Assembly (NCBI RefSeq): GCF_000011065.1
Contig: NC_004663.1
Location: 6,076,001-6,140,000 of the forward strand
Reading direction: 5' to 3'
DNA from: Bacteroides thetaiotaomicron VPI-5482
GTDB lineage: Bacteria > Bacteroidota > Bacteroidia > Bacteroidales > Bacteroidaceae
DNA: 64,000 bases
Of this stretch, positions 34,401-42,694 are shown piece by piece; position 1 is the first letter of the stretch, and each line of letters starts with the position of its first letter. The position numbers and the translations under genes were made by a program. The notes under the pieces are model-generated. The model saw only the letters and a list, made by a program, of their open reading frames with translations, was not told the DNA's origin and ran no database searches.

Positions 34401-35470
34401 TTGTCGCTTAACGAGTTTTTATAAGGAATATTGCGGATATTCTTGAAGCGGTTCCGGATAGGGTGATAATAGTTCAGACCACCGAAATAAGTTCCCAGCC
34501 ACATACCGCCCTGAGAATCCATAAAGATACTGCGCACCGAACGTTGTGACAGACTGCCGTTTTCTACGGGGTTACTGCTGTACGAGGCAAAAGAATCAGT
34601 ACCTTCATGATAAATATTCAAGTCGTTGAAAGTTCCGATCCATAAACGGTTTTGTGAATCCATTGCCAGTGAGCGGATGTAATTGGAACTGATACTCTTC
34701 GGATTGGAAGGAGAATGCAGATAATTCTTTATTTCCTTCGTTTTCGGATTAATCAGGAACAGTCCGGCTCCTTCGGTTGCCACCCAGATGCGGGTAGGGG
34801 ATTGCTGAAGAATAGCCTGAATCTGTTTAGTCCCTAAAATGGGGATCACTTTTTCAAAAGTTTTCTGAGTAATAGAGTAAGTATAGAGTCCGTCGGTCGA
34901 AGTTCCGATATAAATTTGGTCACCCTGTCTGTAAAGAGTGGAGGCGATTGTCTTATGCATCGCTGTGCTGAAAGAATCATCTATAAATTTGGATTCTTTG
35001 ATATCGAACATGATCAGCCCTTCCGGAGTACTGATAAGTAACTGTTCCGGTGAAATCTCTTCGATACCGTTAACTTGCAAATGTTTCCCATTCTTTTCAT
35101 AGAAGAAGTTCTGGAATATGTCTTTTTCCTCATCATAACGGGACAAACCATCACGTGTACCAATCCATACCCGTCCCTGACTGTCTGTTTTTACAATACG
35201 GGAGATGTCGTTGGCGATACTGTTCGGGTCATCCTCATTATGCTGATAAACCGTAAATGCATATCCGTCGTATTTGTTAACTCCGTCATAAGTGGCAAAC
35301 CACATATTGCCCCTTTTATCCTGATCGATGGAGAACACCGTACTTTGTGATAGTCCCTCATTGATGGAAATATAGGAAAATGTGATTTGTTCCGGAGTTT
35401 CAGAAAAGGCGGAATGCATTCCTAAGCATAGGAAAAACAAGTAGATTACTATCTTCTTAAGCTTGCTCAT
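31409..35470 (-). CDS. Hybrid two-component system regulator (HTCS) of the heparin PUL
   Basis: 1353 residues. Signal peptide about 1-23; periplasmic sensor of two seven-bladed propellers built from Reg_prop repeats (GLSQSTVFSIDQDKRGNMWF, VWIGTRDGLSRYD and many more), then a Y_Y_Y domain (KLEGYDKEWYYL, SNLPQGTYQFLVKA) to about 790. One membrane span (WALLIFFATFAGFITFVF), HisKA with intact FFINISHELRTPLTLI, HATPase with NLLSNAFKYT, DTGIGIP and GSGIGLSLV, a receiver (LIVEDNNEIRRYL, VDVIVTDVMMPVMDG, phospho-Asp in TDVMMP, Lys in PKPF) and a C-terminal AraC HTH. It should sense a heparin/HS oligosaccharide in the periplasm and activate the adjacent operon. Corresponds to BT4663 (recalled). Confidence 0.96.
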   Translation of the reverse strand: MSKLKKIVIYLFFLCLGMHSAFSETPEQITFSYISINEGLSQSTVFSIDQDKRGNMWFATYDGVNKYDGYAFTVYQHNEDDPNSIANDISRIVKTDSQGRVWIGTRDGLSRYDEEKDIFQNFFYEKNGKHLQVNGIEEISPEQLLISTPEGLIMFDIKESKFIDDSFSTAMHKTIASTLYRQGDQIYIGTSTDGLYTYSITQKTFEKVIPILGTKQIQAILQQSPTRIWVATEGAGLFLINPKTKEIKNYLHSPSNPKSISSNYIRSLAMDSQNRLWIGTFNDLNIYHEGTDSFASYSSNPVENGSLSQRSVRSIFMDSQGGMWLGTYFGGLNYYHPIRNRFKNIRNIPYKNSLSDNVVSCIVEDKDKNLWIGTNDGGLNLYNPITQRFTSYTLQEDESARGIGSNNIKAVYVDEKKSLVYIGTHAGGLSILHRNSGQVENFNQRNSQLVNENVYAILPDGEGNLWLGTLSALVRFNPEQRSFTTIEKEKDGTPVVSKQITTLFRDSHKRLWIGGEEGLSVFKQEGLDIQKASILPVSNVTKLFTNCIYEASNGIIWVGTREGFYCFNEKDKQIKRYNTTNGLPNNVVYGILEDSFGRLWLSTNRGISCFNPETEKFRNFTESDGLQSNQFNTASYCRTSVGQMYFGGINGITTFRPELLLDNPYTPPVVITKLQLFNKVVRPDDETGILTKNISETKSITLKSWQTAFSIEFVVSNYISGQHNTFAYKLEGYDKEWYYLTDSRTVSYSNLPQGTYQFLVKAANSDGKWNPIPTALEIIVLPIWYKTWWALLIFFATFAGFITFVFRFFWMRKSMEAQLEIERRDKEHQEEINQMKMRFFINISHELRTPLTLILTPLQEIINKISDRWTRNQLEYIQRNANRLLHLVNQLMDYRRAELGVFELKAKKGNAHQLIQDNFLFYDKLARHKKITYTLHSELEDKEVLFDANYLELIVNNLLSNAFKYTESGQSITVTLKEENGWLLLQVSDTGIGIPINKQGKIFERFYQIESEHVGSGIGLSLVQRLIELHHGRIELDSEENKGSTFSVYLPQDLSVYKPSELASNNEQNEEEQVYSTNSKAMYFIDTEKVENESVESGDKKRGTILIVEDNNEIRRYLSNGLADLFNTLEAGNGEEALEKLKDNEVDVIVTDVMMPVMDGIKLCKNVKQNIRTCHIPVIILSAKTDIKDQMEGLQMGADDYIPKPFSLAILTTKIQNMMRTRRRMLDKYAKSLEVEPEKITFNAMDEALLKRAMAIVEKNMDNIEFSTDEFAREMNMSRSNLHLKLKAITGESTIDFIRKIRFNEAAKLLKDGRYTVAEVSTMVGFNTPSYFATSFKKYFGCLPTEYIKKSKG

Positions 35471-35498
35471 TATTAGTTCACGAGATTAATAATGACGC

Positions 35499-35506
35499 CA
35501 AAGATA
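35499..35506 (-). promoter_or_regulatory. Promoter -7 element for the heparin HTCS gene
   Basis: TATCTTTG on the minus strand, 28 bp before the ATG; no clear -33 TTTG. Confidence 0.5.
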
Positions 35507-35583
35507 GTAATTTCCTTTAAATACCCCATGAATAAAGTACAAAAGACTGTATTCTTTTGGATAGTTTCGTAGAGATAATAAAT

Positions 35584-35606
35584 AAGCCCGGCATCATACC
35601 GGGCTT
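35584..35606 (-). terminator. Terminator after trpB2
   Basis: AAGCCCGG (35584-35591) and CCGGGCTT (35599-35606) form a perfect 8-bp GC-rich stem with a 7-nt loop; the minus strand continues ATTTATTATC. Confidence 0.75.
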
Positions 35607-35640
35607 TTATGCTTACAGAATTCGGTTCAGAAACCGGGGC

Positions 35641-37011
35641 TTACTTGGATAAGTCTCCTATTTCATCCAGATTCTTCTGAATATCTTCGTCAGTCAGTGC
35701 GTAGTTCACTAAATCGCCTGCCAGATATTTGTCATAAGATGCCATATCGATCAGACCGTGTCCGGACAGGTTGAACAGAATCACTTTCTCTTCTCCTGTT
35801 TCCTTGCACGCCTTTGCTTCGCGTATAGCGGCAGCAATCGCGTGGCTGGATTCCGGTGCCGGAATAATACCTTCCGCCTGTGCGAACAGACAGCCGGCTT
35901 CGAAAGATTCCAGTTGCTGGATATCTACCGCTTCCATCAGATTGTCTTTCAGCAATTGGGAGACGATGACGCCTGCACCGTGATAGCGAAGACCGCCTGC
36001 ATGGATATGGGCAGGAGCGAAGTTGTGTCCTAATGTAAACATCGGGAGCAGCGGAGTATATCCGGCTTCATCACCGAAGTCATATTGGAATTTACCGCGG
36101 GTCAGCTTCGGGCACGAAGCAGGTTCGGCAGCAACGAAACGCGTTTTCTTTCCTTCCAGGATGTTGTGACGCATGAATGGGAAAGAGATACCTCCGAAGT
36201 TGGAACCGCCTCCGAAACAACCGATTACTACGTCCGGATATTCGCCCGCCATTTCCATTTGCTTTTCAGCTTCCAGACCGATAATGGTTTGGTGGAGAGT
36301 AACGTGGCTGAGTACCGAACCAAGAGTGTATTTACAGTTGGGAGTCATTTGTGCAAGTTCGATAGCTTCCGAGATGGCTGTACCCAGAGAACCCTGATAG
36401 GTGGGGTGAGCCGTCAGGATATCTTTTCCCGCACGGGTAGACATAGACGGAGAAGGAGTGACCTGCGCGCCGAAAGTCTGCATAATGCTGCGGCGGTAAG
36501 GCTTTTGTTCGTAGCTGATCTTTACCTGATAAACAGCGGCTTCGAGACCAAAAACTTTGGCAGCATAAGAAAGGGCGGCTCCCCATTGGCCCGCACCGGT
36601 TTCGGTAGTAACGTTCGTGACGCCTTCTTCTTTGCAATAATATGCCTGAGCCAGCGCAGAGTTCAGTTTATGAGAACCGATCGGGCTGACACTTTCGTTC
36701 TTGAAATAGATATGTGCCGGAGTTCCGAGCGCTTTTTCCAGTCCGTAAGCGCGTACAAGCGGCGTACTGCGATAATATTTATACATTTCGCGTACATCTT
36801 CCGGTATTTCGATCCATGCGTCAGTCTGGTTAAGCTCCTGATGACACAGTTCTTTGGCAAAGATTGGATACAGATCTTCCGCTTTCAGCGGCTGTTTTGT
36901 TCCCGGGTGCAACGGCGGCATTGGCTTGTTCACCATATCAGCCTGAATGTTGTACCAGTAATGTGGAATTTCTTCTTCCGGTAGGATATACCGTTTTCTT
37001 TTGTCACTCAT
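35641..37011 (-). CDS. trpB: Tryptophan synthase beta-like protein (TrpB2 type)
   Basis: 456 residues from ATG 37009-37011. An upstream in-frame ATG at 37053 is rejected because the promoter -7 element (37041-37048) lies downstream of it. The PLP-dependent fold has SPIGSHKLNSALAQAYYCKE with Schiff-base Lys115, ETGAGQWGAAL, the phosphate loop GCFGGGSNFGG, and LSGHGLIDM near the end. The length and the N-terminal extension ILPEEEIPHYWYNIQAD mark the TrpB2 subfamily, which condenses indole and serine and usually lacks the TrpA interface. No trpA or other trp gene is adjacent, consistent with an indole-salvage role (family knowledge, inferred here). Confidence 0.94.
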   Translation of the reverse strand: MSDKRKRYILPEEEIPHYWYNIQADMVNKPMPPLHPGTKQPLKAEDLYPIFAKELCHQELNQTDAWIEIPEDVREMYKYYRSTPLVRAYGLEKALGTPAHIYFKNESVSPIGSHKLNSALAQAYYCKEEGVTNVTTETGAGQWGAALSYAAKVFGLEAAVYQVKISYEQKPYRRSIMQTFGAQVTPSPSMSTRAGKDILTAHPTYQGSLGTAISEAIELAQMTPNCKYTLGSVLSHVTLHQTIIGLEAEKQMEMAGEYPDVVIGCFGGGSNFGGISFPFMRHNILEGKKTRFVAAEPASCPKLTRGKFQYDFGDEAGYTPLLPMFTLGHNFAPAHIHAGGLRYHGAGVIVSQLLKDNLMEAVDIQQLESFEAGCLFAQAEGIIPAPESSHAIAAAIREAKACKETGEEKVILFNLSGHGLIDMASYDKYLAGDLVNYALTDEDIQKNLDEIGDLSK

Positions 37012-37040
37012 GTTATTGTGGTTTATTAGTTTTCTGCTGC

Positions 37041-37048
37041 CAAAAGTA
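37041..37048 (-). promoter_or_regulatory. Promoter -7 element for trpB2
   Basis: TACTTTTG on the minus strand, 29 bp before the chosen ATG. It decides the start, since the longer frame would begin upstream of it. Confidence 0.55.
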
Positions 37049-37112
37049 GGCAAAATTTTTAATATTCGTGTAATTTTGTCAACAAAGAATCGAATTCGAT
37101 TGTTATTTTAGT

Positions 37113-37120
37113 TAAGTTTG
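37113..37120 (+). promoter_or_regulatory. Promoter -7 element for trkH
   Basis: TAAGTTTG, 36 bp before the chosen trkH ATG (37157). It overlaps an upstream in-frame ATG at 37118, which is therefore unlikely to be translated. Confidence 0.5.
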
Positions 37121-37156
37121 CACGGCATAGCAAATACGACAATAAAAAAATGTGAT

Positions 37157-38986
37157 ATGAAGATTTATCATAAATTTCTGTTATATCAGAATAAGCTTCT
37201 CAAGCCCTATGTACGTATCCTGCTGGGGTTGGTAGAAGCACTCACTTATCTGGCATCTCTGTTGTTGATTGTCGGAGTGGTTTACGAACATGGTTTTCCA
37301 TTGTCCCCGGTCGAGGTACAGCAGATACAGATCTTGTATAAAGCCGTATGGATTATCTTTTTAATTGATGTCACCCTGCATATTTCGCTGGAATACCGGA
37401 ATACGAAAAAGCAATATCGAAGGCTGGCATGGATATTGAGCGTATTGCTTTACCTAACTTTGGTTCCCGTCATCTTCCATCGTCCGGAAGAAGAGGGAGC
37501 GATTCTGCAAGTCTGGGAATTCCTTCACGGGAAGTTTTATCATTTAATATTATTGTTGGTTTTTTCTCTGCTGAACCTGTCCAATGGCTTGGTGCGTCTT
37601 TTAGGACGCCGTACGAATCCGTCTTTGATACTGGCTGTCAGCTTTATGGCTATTATTCTGATCGGGACGGGATTGCTGATGCTTCCACGATGTACGGTCA
37701 ATGGCATCACTTGGGTCGATTCTCTGTTTACAGCCACCAGTGCCGTCTGTGTGACGGGCTTGGTGCCGGTAGATGTATCCACCACTTTCACCACCAGCGG
37801 ACTTGTAGTCATTATCCTGCTCATTCAGATCGGCGGACTGGGAGTGATGACATTAACCAGTTTCTTCGCCATGTTCTTTATGGGAAATACTTCCATTTAC
37901 AATCAGCTCGTTGTCCGTGATATGGTCAGTTCCAATTCGTTGGGGTCGTTACTGTCCACACTACTATATATCCTTGGATTTACATTGGTCATCGAAGGCA
38001 TTGGCATGGTGTCCATCTGGTTCAGCATTCACGATACGCTTGGGATGAATCTGGAAGAGGAACTGGCTTTTGCCGCCTTCCATTCCATTTCGGCTTTCTG
38101 TAATGCGGGTTTCTCCACACTTTCAGGCAATTTAGGAAATTCGATGGTGATGACCAACCACAACTGGCTGTTCATCTCCGTCTCTTTACTGATTATCTTG
38201 GGCGGTATCGGCTTTCCGATTCTGGTTAATTTCAAAGATATCGTATTATACCATTTGCGCCATGTCTGGACGTTTGTGCGTACCCGCAAACTGGAAAGAC
38301 ATAAGATGCCGCACCTCTACAATCTGAATACGAAAATCGTATTGATCATGACTTTCCTGCTTTTGCTGATCGGTACACTGGCCATCCTTGCTTTTGAGTG
38401 GAATGCCTCTTTTGCCGGTATGTCTGTGGCCGATAAATGGACGCAAGCATTCTTTAATGCGACCTGTCCGCGAACGGCGGGTTTCAGCAGTGTCGATCTG
38501 GCATCATTGAGCGTGCAGACGCTGTTGGTTTATCTCTTCCTGATGTGGGTCGGCGGCGGTTCGCAGTCTACGGCAGGCGGTGTCAAAGTGAATGCTTTTG
38601 CAGTGGTAGTGTTGAACCTTGTAGCCGTATTGCGGGGAAGTGAGCGGGTGGAGGTCTTCGGCAGGGAATTGTCTCATGACTCTATCCGGCGTTCCAATGC
38701 GACGGTCGTCATGTCGCTGGGCGTATTGTTTCTCTTCATCTTCATATTGAGCATACTCGAACCGAAAGCCTCTTTGCTGGCGCTGACCTTTGAATGTGTT
38801 TCCGCCCTTAGTACGGTAGGATCGAGCCTGAATCTGACGCCTCAATTGTGCGATGCCAGTAAATTGCTGGTATCGTTGCTGATGTTTATCGGACGTGTCG
38901 GTCTGATTACGTTGATGCTGGGCATCGTCAAGCAGAAAAAGAATACAAAATACCGTTATCCGAGTGATAACATCATCATAAACTAA
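37157..38986 (+). CDS. TrkH/KtrB-type potassium uptake membrane subunit
   Basis: 609 residues from ATG 37157; a frame starting 39 bp earlier is rejected because that ATG overlaps the -7 element. An N-terminal extension of about 150 residues has four extra hydrophobic segments and is followed by the four pore repeats with filter loops SAVCVTGL, AFCNAGFSTL, TCPRTAGFSS and ALSTVGSSLN. The canonical Gly is present in each. It forms the inner-membrane K+ pathway gated by the TrkA-like protein encoded 4 bp downstream. Gene pairing and single-RCK partner point to the Ktr-like arrangement. Confidence 0.93.
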   Translation: MKIYHKFLLYQNKLLKPYVRILLGLVEALTYLASLLLIVGVVYEHGFPLSPVEVQQIQILYKAVWIIFLIDVTLHISLEYRNTKKQYRRLAWILSVLLYLTLVPVIFHRPEEEGAILQVWEFLHGKFYHLILLLVFSLLNLSNGLVRLLGRRTNPSLILAVSFMAIILIGTGLLMLPRCTVNGITWVDSLFTATSAVCVTGLVPVDVSTTFTTSGLVVIILLIQIGGLGVMTLTSFFAMFFMGNTSIYNQLVVRDMVSSNSLGSLLSTLLYILGFTLVIEGIGMVSIWFSIHDTLGMNLEEELAFAAFHSISAFCNAGFSTLSGNLGNSMVMTNHNWLFISVSLLIILGGIGFPILVNFKDIVLYHLRHVWTFVRTRKLERHKMPHLYNLNTKIVLIMTFLLLLIGTLAILAFEWNASFAGMSVADKWTQAFFNATCPRTAGFSSVDLASLSVQTLLVYLFLMWVGGGSQSTAGGVKVNAFAVVVLNLVAVLRGSERVEVFGRELSHDSIRRSNATVVMSLGVLFLFIFILSILEPKASLLALTFECVSALSTVGSSLNLTPQLCDASKLLVSLLMFIGRVGLITLMLGIVKQKKNTKYRYPSDNIIIN

Positions 38987-38990
38987 CATC

Positions 38991-39677
38991 ATGAAGTATA
39001 TTATTATTGGTCTAGGAAATTACGGGCATGTACTTGCCGAGGAATTATCGGCATTGGGGCATGAGATCATTGGAGCGGACATCAGCGAAAGCCGTGTCGA
39101 CTCAATCAAAGATAAGGTTGCCACTGCTTTTGTCATTGACGCTACGGACGAACAGTCGTTGTCGGTGCTGCCTTTGAATAGCGTAGATATTGTTGTTGTG
39201 GCGATTGGCGAGAATTTTGGAGCATCGGTACGTGTTGTCGCGTTGTTGAAGCAGAAAAAGGTGCCTCGTATTTTTGCCCGTGCCATTGATGCGGTGCACA
39301 AGGCAGTGCTTGAAGCGTTTAGTCTGGAGAAGATTCTGACACCGGAAGAGGATGCTGCCCGTAGCCTGGTGCAGTTGCTCGACTTTGGGGCGACGATGGA
39401 AGCGTTCCGTATTGATCAGGATTATTATGTCGTGAAGTTTACTGTTCCGAAGAAGTTTGTAGGATACTTTGTGAATGAGCTGAATATGGATGAAGAGTTT
39501 CATCTGAAACTGATCGCACTGAAGCGTGCGAACAAAGTCACTAATTGCCTGGGCATTTCTTTGATGGAGCGTCATGTCAAGAATGAGTTGCCCGGAGATG
39601 AGAAGGTGGAAGAAGGAGATGAACTGGTATGCTATGGTAAATACCGTGATTTCCAGTCATTCTGGAAAGCTATTTAA
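38991..39677 (+). CDS. TrkA/KtrA-type RCK regulatory subunit
   Basis: 228 residues, cytoplasmic. The Rossmann RCK_N domain (1-130) has GLGNYGHVLAEEL (GxGxxG nucleotide loop), acidic Asp after strand 2 (IGADISESRV) and VVVAIGENFG. RCK_C covers about 138-225 (VPKKFVGYFVNELNMDEEF, EGDELVCYGKYRDF). Single N+C module, as in KtrA, rather than the duplicated TrkA of enterobacteria. It gates the TrkH pore in response to nucleotide. Four bases separate it from trkH, so one operon. Confidence 0.94.
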   Translation: MKYIIIGLGNYGHVLAEELSALGHEIIGADISESRVDSIKDKVATAFVIDATDEQSLSVLPLNSVDIVVVAIGENFGASVRVVALLKQKKVPRIFARAIDAVHKAVLEAFSLEKILTPEEDAARSLVQLLDFGATMEAFRIDQDYYVVKFTVPKKFVGYFVNELNMDEEFHLKLIALKRANKVTNCLGISLMERHVKNELPGDEKVEEGDELVCYGKYRDFQSFWKAI

Positions 39678-39810
39678 TGAAATATAACACTGAATAATGC
39701 GAATCAGTAGCATCTATATTTTCTTCATCCTATATAAATAAAAACAAATATTATCTGTCACCTGTCACTGTTTTAGAGTTAACAGATTGATTTTGAGATA
39801 TAAATGTGGT

Positions 39811-39876
39811 GATAGCAACGAGTGGCAGCAGTGTGATGGCAGAATTTGCCGTCACGCTACTGCCACTCGTTGTAGC
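39811..39876. repeat. Hairpin E1, about 30-bp arms
   Basis: The left arm (39811-39841) contains CAACGAGTGGCAG and GTGTGATGGCA; the right arm (39847-39876) contains TGCCGTCACG and CTGCCACTCGTTG. Mostly paired, with a few mismatches or wobbles and a 5-nt loop. Half units GTGGCAGCA and GTGTGATGGCA recur at 11-bp spacing. The left arm is a direct homologue of the left arm of E2. Confidence 0.8.
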
Positions 39877-39882
39877 TTAATT

Positions 39883-40037
39883 AGTTTCCACTGCTTGAAA
39901 CTGTAGTTTCATCAGTAAGAAACCATAGTTCCAAAGGCTTGAAACTAAAAGTTTCGAGCGTATGAAACCAAAGTTTCAAGTAATAGAAACTAGAGTTTCA
40001 AGCAATGGGAACTATAGTTTCAAATAGGGAAACGAAC
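39883..40037. repeat. Tandem palindromic array B, seven 22-bp units (arms AGTTTCAA / TTGAAACT)
   Basis: Units begin at 39883, 39905, 39927, 39950, 39972, 39994 and 40016: spacing 22, 22, 23, 22, 22, 22. Each has arm AGTTTCAA (or a 1-2 base variant), about 4 nt, an inverted arm TTGAAACT and a 2-nt linker. It has the same 8-4-8-2 geometry as array A. One unit even shares CCAAAGGCTTG with array A. Confidence 0.9.
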
Positions 40038-40082
40038 TTGGCTTACTATCAGTAGAAGTGCAGAGGGTAGCTAAAATGAAAT

Positions 40083-40143
40083 AGCAACGTGTGACAGCAG
40101 TGTGACGACAATACTTGCCATCACACTGCTGTCACACGTTGCT
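40083..40143. repeat. Hairpin E2, 28-bp arms
   Basis: Left arm 40083-40110 (AGCAACGTGTGACAGCAG, then TGTGACGACA) pairs with right arm 40116-40143 at 26 of 28 positions around a 5-nt loop. GTGTGAC occurs at 40089 and 40100, and its complement at 40120 (as ATCACAC) and 40131: 11-bp phasing on both arms. Confidence 0.85.
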
Positions 40144-40236
40144 GTCACGGTCTTATGATTTAATTATCAGACTATTATCACTCGTTTGGTGACAGGTGAC
40201 AGCAGTTTTTCAAATATATTTCTTTATGTAGACCGA

Positions 40237-42684
40237 TTATTTCGTCAGAAGACGGATACTTCCTGCTTTCACTCCGCCGGCTTTGGCAGTCAGAATAATT
40301 TCTCCGGCTGTTTCATTTGTTTGTACGATAGCTGTAAGCATTCCGTTGAAAGCGTGCATCTTCGGAAGATGGAACAGGTCGAGACTCGTGGGGTCACCGT
40401 TGGCTCCGGCACGGTATTTTCCGGCACCTTTGACGGAGAAGTTGATCAGACGACTGTCGGCAGGGCAGAGGTTGCCGTCTTTGTCCACCACTTTCACTGT
40501 CACATAAGCGAGGTCTTTGCCGTCTGCCGTCAGTTCGTTCCGGTTGCTGACCAGTTCGATGTGATGAGGCTTGCTTGCGGTGCGTACACTCTTTTCTGCT
40601 ACTGCTTTTCCGTCTTTATCGTAGGCTACTACTTTCACTTCACCCGGTTCATATATGGCATCCATCCACATCAGACGGTAGCGGCTTTTCAGTGAACTGT
40701 TGTTCTTGCTTTGTTTACCGTAGCTTTTTCCGTTGATAAACAGTTCGGCAGCAGGGTAGTTGGTGTAAACAAATACCGGAGTTACTTCACCTTCGCGTCC
40801 CGGCCATGTCCAATGCGGCAGGATATGCAGTGTTTCCGCTTCCTTATTCCATATGCTGCGATACAAGTAATAGCGGTCTTTGGGGAGACTGGCAAGGTCG
40901 ATAATACCGAACATGGAACTATGATTGGGCCAGGCATCAGTATCATAAGGGGAAGGCTCACCCAGATAATCGAAGCCGGTCCATACAAACTGTCCGATGG
41001 TCCAGTGATGATCGTCCGCCAAAGCGAAGTCCTCATCGGGGATGTTGGACCATGAACATGCCTCTACGTCATAAGAAGAACATTGATGATCATCGTACTG
41101 GGCACTTTTCTTATCTTTTACGGGAAACTTGTAGACACCGCGTGAGCTGACGGTGGACGCAGTTTCACTACCCAGAATAAGATTTTGCGGAAGTTTGTCA
41201 TATGCCTCCTGATAGCGATTGGCGCGGTAGTTCAGACCGGGGATATCGATCATGGCAGCAAATCCGTTGGCTAGAACACAAGTCACTTGGTCCATGCCGC
41301 AGGTAACGGGGCGGGTAGGGTCTTCACGGTGGCAGATATCTTGCAGGAACTTGGCTACTTTATATCCTACAGGGCTGCATTGCGTGGGGACTTCATTACC
41401 GATACTCCACATCACTACACAGGGATTGTTACGATAGTTGTGCAGCATATTCACCATATCGCGTTCTGCCCATTCGTTGAAGTAACGGTGATATCCGTTT
41501 TCACACTTGGCGATGTCCCATTCGTCGAACGGTTCGATCATCATCATGAATCCCATTTCGTCGCACAATTCCACGAGTTCGGGAGCCGGCATATTATGGG
41601 AAGTACGAATGGCGTCGCATCCCATATCCTTTAAGAGTGTGAGCTGGTGGCGAAGTGCCGCTACGTTGATGGCCGCACCCAGCGGACCTAAGTCATGGTG
41701 GTTGCATACACCTTGGAATTTGCGGTGTTTTCCGTTCAAGTAGAAACCTTTGTCGGCAATGTATTCAATGCTGCGGATACCGAAGCGGGTAGAGTATGTA
41801 TCTACCAGTTGGTTGTCTGCGTACACTTTCGATACAGCCTTGTAAAGAGCGGGGCTTTCCGGTGACCAGAGTTGAGGCGCGTTGACGATGAAGTTTTGTT
41901 CAAACGGCTGCCCGTGATTGATGCGGCCTTTGTTTTCTTTGCGGGTCACTACCTTTCCATCCGGTGACAGGATTTCTGTCTCTATACGGATTTCTGTCTT
42001 TTCGCCGGCATTCTCTATCTTGGTTTGCAGGCGTACGGCGGCAAATTCATCACTGACATGCGGGGTAGTAATCTGCGTGCCCCATACCGGAATGTGTACT
42101 TTTTCCGTCACGATCAAGTGGACGTTGCGGTACAGACCTGCTCCCGGATACCAGCGTGAAGACTGGGGGCGGTTTTCGAGGCGTACCGCCAGTGTATTGT
42201 TCTTTCCGTCTTTATTCAGGAAAGGGGTGACGTTGCAATGGAAAGAGTTGTAGCCGAAGGGCCAGAAGCAAGCCTCCTGTCCGTTGACGTATACACGCGC
42301 CTCACTCATTGCTCCGTCGAACAGGAGAGTGACTTCTTTGTCGGCGGGAACGTCGAAGCTGGTGCGATACCATCCGGTTCCGACATAAGGCAGTCCTCCG
42401 GTACGTCCGGTTTTCAGTGATGCCTTCTTCTCAAAGTTCTGTGTGACTGCTACGTTTTGCAGGTCGTTGTTCATGTCGAAAGGTCCGAAGATGGCCCAGT
42501 CATGCGGGATAACGACCGATTCCCATTTAGTATCATTGTAGTCAGTCTGCGCAGCTTCCGGAAAATCTCCTTTACTGAATTTCCAGTTCTTCTCAAGCAG
42601 CGTCTCGCTGCGCTGTGCCTGTAGCATACAGGCTGCGCTCATCAAAAGTACAGTAAACAACTGTTTCTGGTGTTTCATGTTCAT
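40237..42684 (-). CDS. GH2 beta-galactosidase of the galactan PUL
   Basis: 815 residues from MNMKHQ (ATG 42682-42684), which leaves a 10-bp gap with AAAAAAGTGAGA as ribosome site after GH53; a longer frame would overlap GH53. Signal peptide about 1-24 (ending LQAQ), so periplasmic. GH2 sugar-binding domain (about 28-200), Ig-like domain, TIM barrel (about 310-600) with acid/base Glu431 in WSIGNEVP and nucleophile Glu507 in GSETAS, then DUF4982-like and C-terminal Ig-like domains. It trims galactose from galacto-oligosaccharides imported by SusCD. Last gene of the operon; corresponds to BT4667 (recalled). Confidence 0.94.
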   Translation of the reverse strand: MNMKHQKQLFTVLLMSAACMLQAQRSETLLEKNWKFSKGDFPEAAQTDYNDTKWESVVIPHDWAIFGPFDMNNDLQNVAVTQNFEKKASLKTGRTGGLPYVGTGWYRTSFDVPADKEVTLLFDGAMSEARVYVNGQEACFWPFGYNSFHCNVTPFLNKDGKNNTLAVRLENRPQSSRWYPGAGLYRNVHLIVTEKVHIPVWGTQITTPHVSDEFAAVRLQTKIENAGEKTEIRIETEILSPDGKVVTRKENKGRINHGQPFEQNFIVNAPQLWSPESPALYKAVSKVYADNQLVDTYSTRFGIRSIEYIADKGFYLNGKHRKFQGVCNHHDLGPLGAAINVAALRHQLTLLKDMGCDAIRTSHNMPAPELVELCDEMGFMMMIEPFDEWDIAKCENGYHRYFNEWAERDMVNMLHNYRNNPCVVMWSIGNEVPTQCSPVGYKVAKFLQDICHREDPTRPVTCGMDQVTCVLANGFAAMIDIPGLNYRANRYQEAYDKLPQNLILGSETASTVSSRGVYKFPVKDKKSAQYDDHQCSSYDVEACSWSNIPDEDFALADDHHWTIGQFVWTGFDYLGEPSPYDTDAWPNHSSMFGIIDLASLPKDRYYLYRSIWNKEAETLHILPHWTWPGREGEVTPVFVYTNYPAAELFINGKSYGKQSKNNSSLKSRYRLMWMDAIYEPGEVKVVAYDKDGKAVAEKSVRTASKPHHIELVSNRNELTADGKDLAYVTVKVVDKDGNLCPADSRLINFSVKGAGKYRAGANGDPTSLDLFHLPKMHAFNGMLTAIVQTNETAGEIILTAKAGGVKAGSIRLLTK

Positions 42685-42694
42685 TCTCACTTTT

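Larger units (their letters stand above)
39678..40236. other. 559-bp region between convergent genes, filled with nested inverted repeats
   Basis: No gene. From outside to inside it holds a 14-bp perfect inverted repeat (CTGTCACCTGTCAC at 39755-39768; complement at 40189-40202), two long hairpins (39811-39876 and 40083-40143) and palindromic array B (39883-40037). The outer repeat and the hairpin pair share a centre near 39978. No pure T-run terminator was found for trkA or the galactan operon, so these structures may also stop transcription from both sides. Confidence 0.8.

Noticed and set aside
37012..37053. Longer N-terminus for TrpB2
   Set aside because: That ATG lies upstream of the TACTTTTG -7 element, so it would not be on the transcript from that promoter, and the extra residues are not typical of the family.
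39755..40202. Insertion sequence or MITE with target duplication
   Set aside because: The outer inverted repeat is only 14 bp and I found no direct target repeat next to it; mobility remains a hypothesis and is not annotated as such.
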